Positions 43,865-48,537 of a stretch of 48,537 bases of DNA are shown piece after piece. Source of the stretch: a bacterium BMS3Bbin03 (GTDB taxonomy: Bacteria; Zhuqueibacterota; JdFR-76; BMS3Abin05); the NCBI GenBank assembly GCA_002898015.1, contig BDTM01000055.1, positions 1 through 48,537 on the forward strand, in the 5' to 3' direction. Every line of letters begins with the position of its first letter. Position 1 is the stretch's first letter. The notes below the pieces were generated by a model, which was not told the origin of the DNA, ran no database searches, and worked only from the letters and a program-made list of their open reading frames with translations. The translations under genes were made by a program, and so were the position numbers.

Positions 43865-46498
43865 TTAAAATCTAAATCCCGCTGAAAAATAATATGTTTT
43901 TCGTTTGTCAGAATTAACCCCGTACTGAAAAGAGAAACTGCCTATAGATGTTTCAAGAGAAATCGCCGCGCCGTCGCCAAAAATAAAATCGCTGCCTTTA
44001 ATAGGCGTCACACTGTTCTTCCAGAATGCCCCCATATCTTTACGATAATGAAAGTACATTGTTGCCGGGATTTTTAGAGGCAGCATGTAACGAATTTCCA
44101 GTGATGTGATTAAAAAACGGCGGGCCAGGATTTCATCTTCGCGAAATCCATAAAAAGAGTCTTCTCCTCCCAGTCTGAACATTTCCTGGAAAGGGGTCAC
44201 CATGTCGGCTGTCCCCCAGGCCAATTTTGGGTGCACGGTGAATCTTCTAAAAAACGTGTAATAATCTTCCGTTGAGGAATAAAGCTTTGAAAAAGCAATA
44301 TCATTCCCGAAGATCTGCCCGAAGATTTCATAATAGAAGTTGTAATATTTCCCCTTTGTGGGAAAAGGCATTTTGTTCCGTTCGTCGACAATTGTCTGTA
44401 AACGCAAGCTGGCTTCGCGCGTTTTGATGACCGGATAACCGGCGCCGGAAATCGGGCGAAGCGAGATTTCATCCAGGTGAAACGCAAACGATGTTGTCCC
44501 CAGACGTTTTACCTGTCGCCCGAAGGCATAATAGATTCCGGTCCGTCGTTCCTGGTATTCACCTGCAATATTGCCTCTTGTAAAGACGTAATGTTTGATT
44601 TTCGAGTAGTGAATCTTCATGTTCGACGTCAGGTAGGTTTTGAAAATGCGGTCGTTCTGAAAAGCAAATTCAGTGACAAAATCTCGTTTCCCGACAATTT
44701 GAGACAAAGCCACTTTGCTCCCCAGACCTAGAAAATTGGGATCGGCGAGTTCGAAAAGTAACTTTAAATGCCGATCCCGGTCGTACCAGTAGCTTGTGTT
44801 AAATTGAAGAGGCGGCTTTTCCTGTACGTCGATGGTGAGTTGAACATGATTGTTTACCCATTTGTGTTCGATTTGAATGTGCTTAAAAAAACCCAGGCTG
44901 TAAATGTTGGATAACCCCTGGTGAATTTTGGGCGCATAAAAGATGTCGCCTGCTTTCAAAGGAAATTCCCGCAAGATCACCCAATTTTTGGTTCGAGTAT
45001 TGCCTTCTAATTTAATGGTGTTGATTCTGCCTTCCTGAATGGATAACAGAAGCGTATGTGATAAAGAATCGAATTTCACCGATTGAATGTACGCGAGTGA
45101 AAAATTTTTCTTCCGGTAAAATTGTGTGATTGCCTCGCAGTTTTTCTCCCAGGTTTTCCAATTGATCGGCTGATTAAGCGAGTAGGCCGCCTGTTTTAGA
45201 AGCAGCGAATCCGGGAGGAGCGAATTCCCCCTGAATTTTACACGATACAGCACCGGATTGGGAATACGGTGAATCACGAGTGCGGCACGGCCGGAATCGG
45301 TGATGATGTCTGCCCAGACATTTTTCCAGAGTCCCTGGCGATAAATGGATTCGATCAGTTGCTGAATTTCAAATCCTGTCCAGAGATGCCGGCCAAAGGG
45401 GATGAATTTTTTATCGGAAGGCAGATGTTTTGTAAGTATGATTTTATCGATTCGGTACAATTGGTTTTTTTTAAGATTGAGTTTTTGTAAAAGCATTCTT
45501 TTAATGGCAGGAATCATCTTCCAGGCCGCCTCGATCCCGGCTTTGTACGCCTTTTCGGGATTTGAGAAATCGGTGTTTGTGCGCAGGCCAAGTTCAGGTT
45601 TGATGACAACATCCGCCTTTTTAAGCTGTTCTTCCCGTTGTTGAAACTGCATGATTGTCGTTACCTGATCGGCGATCTCCCATGGCGCACCCATATTCTT
45701 CTTCTGACGAAGAGGCGAAGTCACATCCACCGCAATGACAAAAGAGGCTCCGAGTTTTTTTACATCGGAAACCGGAATATTATCGACGACACCCCCATCG
45801 ACTAATAAGAATGAATCCTTTTCCACAGGTTGAAAAAGAAGCGGAATGGTTGCACTGGCTTGCATGGCCAGAGCCAAATCACCACGATTGAATGCCACTT
45901 TTTTCCCTTTAATAAGATCGGTCGCGATGGCTCGAAAAGGGTATTTTAATTCATCGAAAGAACGGATTACCTGATAAGGCGCCTCTAATATGATTTTTGA
46001 GAGTTCATCATAAAAACGCTGCCCGTTCGAAATCGACGAAGGAATAACCGGTTTGAATTTGCGCAAATAAAGTCGAAGAAGGTACCGGCCGCTCAATTGT
46101 TTTTGCGAAAGAAAAAGACTCGATCTTTGCGGCCTGTTTGCCAGAATTTTATCCCATTGGATTTTTTGAGAAATTTTCCAGATTTCATCGGCGGAATACC
46201 CTGAGGCGTAAAGACCCCCCACAATTGCGCCGATGCTGGTGCCCGCAATGACATGCACGGGAATGTGATTCTCTTCAAGAACTTTTAGCACCCCAATATG
46301 CGCCAGCCCGCGAGCCCCTCCTCCTGAAAGTGCCAAACCGACATGTGTCTGTTTCAAGGGCCGCCAGAGCATTAATTTATTTGAAGAATGCATTTTATCG
46401 AATCGGAGATGAAATTCGGTCGGCTGCTGTGCCAAAAGAGGATTAGTTAATCCGAGAAAAATAATTCCGGAAATAAGATAATTAACCATCCGCCTCAA
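43865..46498 (-). CDS. patatin-like phospholipase with POTRA and outer-membrane barrel (type Vd autotransporter-like)
   Basis: An 877-residue protein combining a patatin domain with an Omp85-type barrel, the PlpD/FplA (type Vd) layout. A signal peptide (about 1-23) is followed by the patatin domain: oxyanion loop SGGGARG (58-64), nucleophile Ser88 in GTSIG and Asp234 in DGG. About residues 345-565 hold three POTRA-like units (LYRIDKIILTKHLP, LYRVKFRGNSLLP, INTIKLEGNTRTKN). The rest is a beta-barrel ending in YYFSAGFRF, a typical C-terminal aromatic signal. PlpD itself has one POTRA. The TTG start at 46498 is supported by AAAGGAG; an ATG three codons later is the alternative. It is a probable outer-membrane lipase. 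Confidence 0.88.
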   Translation of the reverse strand: MRRMVNYLISGIIFLGLTNPLLAQQPTEFHLRFDKMHSSNKLMLWRPLKQTHVGLALSGGGARGLAHIGVLKVLEENHIPVHVIAGTSIGAIVGGLYASGYSADEIWKISQKIQWDKILANRPQRSSLFLSQKQLSGRYLLRLYLRKFKPVIPSSISNGQRFYDELSKIILEAPYQVIRSFDELKYPFRAIATDLIKGKKVAFNRGDLALAMQASATIPLLFQPVEKDSFLLVDGGVVDNIPVSDVKKLGASFVIAVDVTSPLRQKKNMGAPWEIADQVTTIMQFQQREEQLKKADVVIKPELGLRTNTDFSNPEKAYKAGIEAAWKMIPAIKRMLLQKLNLKKNQLYRIDKIILTKHLPSDKKFIPFGRHLWTGFEIQQLIESIYRQGLWKNVWADIITDSGRAALVIHRIPNPVLYRVKFRGNSLLPDSLLLKQAAYSLNQPINWKTWEKNCEAITQFYRKKNFSLAYIQSVKFDSLSHTLLLSIQEGRINTIKLEGNTRTKNWVILREFPLKAGDIFYAPKIHQGLSNIYSLGFFKHIQIEHKWVNNHVQLTIDVQEKPPLQFNTSYWYDRDRHLKLLFELADPNFLGLGSKVALSQIVGKRDFVTEFAFQNDRIFKTYLTSNMKIHYSKIKHYVFTRGNIAGEYQERRTGIYYAFGRQVKRLGTTSFAFHLDEISLRPISGAGYPVIKTREASLRLQTIVDERNKMPFPTKGKYYNFYYEIFGQIFGNDIAFSKLYSSTEDYYTFFRRFTVHPKLAWGTADMVTPFQEMFRLGGEDSFYGFREDEILARRFLITSLEIRYMLPLKIPATMYFHYRKDMGAFWKNSVTPIKGSDFIFGDGAAISLETSIGSFSFQYGVNSDKRKTYYFSAGFRF

Positions 46499-46613
46499 AA
46501 TAAACTCCTTTCAATACATAAACCTAATTTTAATCATTTTAGGCGTGAAAATCAAGTGAATTTGAGGTTGACTATCTTTAAAAATTAATTAATTTCAGGA
46601 CTGTCGTTTCGAG

Positions 46614-46862
46614 TTCAGCAGGCAGGTTAAACCTGTCTGTAACTGAATAATAATGAACGAATGGTCTAAAATAAGCGTTGTAACCCCATGAAGATCGGGA
46701 TTGTCGAACCTGCATTTCCAAACGGTTGTGCCGGCGATGGGCTTTGGCTGCCCCGTGGGAAACCGCGGGGGGGGCTATGAATAGAAAGGAAGCTGAAGCG
46801 TCCTGCCGTGTCAGCGCCATTCAGGGCGCTTCCTATTCTTAGCCTGATGGGTCACCATCAGG
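46614..46862. other. structured element: at least four stable hairpins (candidate ncRNA or decayed mobile element)
   Basis: Four stems in 250 bp. (1) 46614-46647: CAGGCAGGTT / AACCTGTCTG, closed further by TTCAG / CTGAA. (2) 46751-46770: CCCCGTGG and CCGCGGGG around a GAAA tetraloop. (3) 46773-46844: GGCTATGAATAG with CTATTCTTAGCC (11 of 12 pair) and GAAGCGTCCTG with CAGGGCGCTTC (one G-U), with a 10-nt bulge. (4) 46843-46862: CCTGATGG / CCATCAGG around GTCA. This density is far above the rest of the window. The GNRA loop and G-U pair favour an RNA, but orientation and family are unknown. Confidence 0.5.
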
Positions 46863-46983
46863 TGGATCCTGAACCGGTGGCAGCACGAATTTATTGTTCT
46901 ATAGTTTTCAATTTGCATCAAAATCAAAAACAATTTTTTGAAAAAAATTCTTTTATGTTGTACTCATAGTTAAAATTGCAATA

Positions 46984-47002
46984 TTGTGATTTAATATCAC
47001 AA
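46984..47002. promoter_or_regulatory. CRP/FNR-like palindrome upstream of the csoR-like gene
   Basis: TTGTGAT / ATCACAA perfect 7-bp arms with a 5-bp centre, ending 15 bp before the -35 element. It resembles CRP-family sites but has one base more between TGTGA and TCACA than the E. coli consensus. Confidence 0.45.
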
Positions 47003-47017
47003 ATTTATTTTTTTCAC

Positions 47018-47048
47018 TTGACACACACCTCCCTTCCGGTAGTAACTT
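47018..47048 (+). promoter_or_regulatory. candidate promoter of the csoR-like / P-type ATPase operon
   Basis: A consensus TTGACA at 47018-47023 and TAACTT at 47043-47048, with a 19-bp spacer. A long spacer is common at promoters controlled by metal sensors. The start codon is 31 bp downstream. Confidence 0.45.
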
Positions 47049-47078
47049 ACAATTGTGTCATAAGACGAGGTATTTATT

Positions 47079-47444
47079 ATGGAAGAAACTAAAAAATTAA
47101 AGAAGCAGCTTCACATCATCAAAGGCCAAATCGACGGTATTGAGAAAATGATCGATAACGAACGGGATGCGGAGGAAATATACATTCAGTTCAAAGCAAT
47201 CGAAGGACATTTTCAAAAAACATTCCACGGACTGCTGGAAGATATTCTGAGAAAAAATTTAGCCTTAAAAATCGTTAAAGTTATGAATGCCTGCCCCGGT
47301 AATTGCCGGGATGCGGAAAAGATAGAATTTATACACAGGGAATTTCCTAAAATGGAAATTAAAAAGGTAGCAAATATAATTTCGGAAATAAATGACATTG
47401 AAAAAAGGCTGGAGAATCTAAACCAAAATGGAATGAGCCAATAA
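47079..47444 (+). CDS. CsoR/FrmR-family-like regulator lacking canonical metal ligands
   Basis: A 121-residue all-helical protein aligning with CsoR/FrmR (DUF156) repressors: KKQLHIIKGQIDGIEKMIDNERDAEEIYIQFKAIEGHF, then LLEDILRKNLALKIVK. The three copper ligands of M. tuberculosis CsoR (Cys36, His61, Cys65) align with Ala31, Ile56 and Asn60, so the known metal site is absent. A new pair, Cys72 and Cys76 (ACPGNC), plus His44 and His50, could form another site. It is about 30 residues longer than usual, with a C-terminal helix. It lies 65 bp upstream of a heavy-metal ATPase gene and probably regulates it. The region is AT-rich compared with the rest of the window. Confidence 0.75.
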   Translation: MEETKKLKKQLHIIKGQIDGIEKMIDNERDAEEIYIQFKAIEGHFQKTFHGLLEDILRKNLALKIVKVMNACPGNCRDAEKIEFIHREFPKMEIKKVANIISEINDIEKRLENLNQNGMSQ

Positions 47445-47509
47445 TAAATAATACATAAATGTTTTGATAAATCACTCATGTCCATATAACAGTAAAGATA
47501 TCAATACAA

Positions 47510-48537
47510 ATGGAAACGAAAGAGACAAAAAATATCCAATTAAAATTGGGTGGGTTAAGCTGTTCCTTTTGTGCATCGACTCTTGAAAAAGCGTTTGGGA
47601 AAAAGGAAGGTGTAAAAAAAACAACGGTCAGCTTAGCGCACAATGAAATTTTGGTTGAATATGAACCGGAGAAATTAACACCAAATGATATAAAGAGCAC
47701 CATTAAGCAATTAGGTTATACCATACGCAACCCTGACAAATTAAAGGCTTTTGAAGAGCAAAAACAGGAAATAAAACTAAAACGTTCAAAACTTTTTTTT
47801 GCCGCTTCTTTCACCGCTGCGGGATTATTAATTATGATTGCAATGTTGCTGGGGTTTGTACAAACCTGGTTTGTTTGGATAATGATGGCACTTTCTCTGG
47901 CAACAGTTTTTGGACCTGGGTTATTTATCCTAAAAATGGCTTATCAATCACTGCGCAGAAGTATTTTAAATCAGCATGTCTTATTAGAGTTTGGCGCTTT
48001 TTCAGGATTGATTGGCGGAACCATCGGGTTTTTTATTGAACATTTCCCGGGAATAGAATTTTTTGCCGTTTCGATTTTTATAACAACTTATCATATTCTA
48101 TCCGATTTTACTTCATTAAAAGTTAGAACAAAAGCTTCTCAATCGGTAAATAATCTTTTGAAGCTGCAACCTTCTACTGCAAAAGTTTTAAGAAATAATA
48201 AAGAGGAGGAAATCCCTGTAGAAGAATTAAATATAAGCGATTTAATACGGATCCGTCCCGGTGAAAACATTCCTGTGGACGGGAAAGTGGCTGAAGGCAG
48301 TTCAAGCGTTGATGAAAGCATTGTAACAGGCGAATCAATGCCGGTTGAGAAAAAAACCGGCGATGAGGTTATCGGCGGTTCAATGAACAAATCAGGTACG
48401 ATGATCGTTAAGGTAACTCATTTAGGTGAGGAAGGCTTTCTTCAAAAAGTAGCACACTCAATTGAAGAAGCAAGAGCATTAAAACCCGGCATTATTTTAT
48501 TGGTTGACAAAATATTAAAATATTATGTACCGGGCGT
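47510..48537 (+). CDS. heavy-metal translocating P-type ATPase (P1B), partial
   Basis: The first ~342 residues of a P1B metal-export ATPase; the gene runs off the right edge. An N-terminal HMA domain (about 8-75) carries GLSCSFC with Cys18 and Cys21. Three to four membrane spans follow (starting LFFAASFTAAGLLIMIAMLLG), then the actuator domain with IRPGENIPVDG and TGES (273-276) and EARALKPGIILLVDKILKYYVPG. The metal-selecting CPx motif and the phosphorylated Asp lie beyond the window, so copper versus zinc/cadmium cannot be decided. No strong ribosome site precedes the ATG at 47510; an in-frame stop shortly upstream leaves no better ATG. Confidence 0.93.
   Translation, partial: METKETKNIQLKLGGLSCSFCASTLEKAFGKKEGVKKTTVSLAHNEILVEYEPEKLTPNDIKSTIKQLGYTIRNPDKLKAFEEQKQEIKLKRSKLFFAASFTAAGLLIMIAMLLGFVQTWFVWIMMALSLATVFGPGLFILKMAYQSLRRSILNQHVLLEFGAFSGLIGGTIGFFIEHFPGIEFFAVSIFITTYHILSDFTSLKVRTKASQSVNNLLKLQPSTAKVLRNNKEEEIPVEELNISDLIRIRPGENIPVDGKVAEGSSSVDESIVTGESMPVEKKTGDEVIGGSMNKSGTMIVKVTHLGEEGFLQKVAHSIEEARALKPGIILLVDKILKYYVPG

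Larger units (their letters stand above)
46499..47078. other. 580-bp non-coding region, hairpin-rich
   Basis: Spacer between the divergent patatin gene and the CsoR-like gene. It holds a strongly structured block (46614-46862), then an AT-rich stretch with a CRP-like palindrome (46984-47002) and a promoter candidate. An 80-codon minus-strand frame (46578-46820) is judged spurious because it follows the hairpin arms. No tRNA or known riboswitch was recognised. Confidence 0.6.

Noticed and set aside
46578..46820. 80-codon minus-strand reading frame
   Set aside because: It runs through the hairpin arms, has no ribosome site and no recognisable domain; structure explains the sequence better.
1..48537. 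tRNA, rRNA, known riboswitches, selenocysteine or programmed frameshift sites
   Set aside because: Looked for on both strands by eye; nothing convincing was found, though a covariance scan was not possible.

Overview
The window looks like a chromosome segment of a Gram-negative bacterium of the Fibrobacteres-Chlorobi-Bacteroidetes (FCB) group, probably from one of its lesser-known lineages (for example Calditrichota- or KSB1-like) rather than a typical Bacteroidetes. Four things point there: a secreted protein ending in a type IX secretion sorting domain (19825-22329), two tricorn-like proteases with signal peptides, outer-membrane proteins and lipoproteins, and a YfhO / DUF4292-like gene set. 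Most genes have clear Shine-Dalgarno sites, which is uncommon in Bacteroidetes proper. Taxonomy is inferred from gene content only. I saw no rRNA, tRNA, CRISPR array or intact insertion sequence.

Layout. 1-3128 (minus): a housekeeping operon lepA-lepB-hemW, with hemW cut by the window edge. 3406-6258 (plus): an M29 aminopeptidase, a YfcE-type phosphodiesterase and a UroD-family protein. 6263-17584 (minus): a surface-glycan cluster in which most neighbouring genes overlap or nearly touch: TPR lipoprotein, DUF4292-like lipoprotein, GT2 transferase, three GT4 transferases, a UDP-GlcNAc 2-epimerase, a small membrane protein and a YfhO-like membrane protein. 17726-22329 (minus): an M61 PDZ peptidase and the type IX cargo protein; the cargo gene is bracketed by two direct copies of a 25-bp repeat. 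22872-26018 (plus): the first tricorn-like protease.

26043-27125 (minus): a PerR-type regulator and a ferritin-like protein with palindromic operator candidates. 27252-29759 (minus): an ABC exporter with a LolA-like lipoprotein. 30035-35964 (plus): an unrecognised protein, a hotdog thioesterase, a small membrane protein, a NIF3 protein, a TPPII-like subtilase and a methyltransferase. 36011-39192 (minus): a second UroD-family protein, a beta-CASP metallo-beta-lactamase-fold nuclease and a PAP2-like protein. 39374-40414 (plus): threonine aldolase. 40490-46498 (minus): the second tricorn-like protease and a patatin-POTRA-barrel autotransporter. 46499-47078 is non-coding and rich in hairpins. 47079-48537 (plus) is AT-rich and holds an atypical CsoR-like regulator and the start of a heavy-metal P-type ATPase.

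Functionally, the window is unusually rich in peptide-degrading enzymes. Two tricorn homologues, a TPPII-like subtilase and an M61 peptidase all carry export signals, and a cytosolic M29 aminopeptidase could finish the job, suggesting growth on external protein. The items I consider most worth following up are the CsoR-like protein that lacks all three canonical metal ligands, the structured intergenic element at 46614-46862, and the patatin autotransporter with about three POTRA domains.
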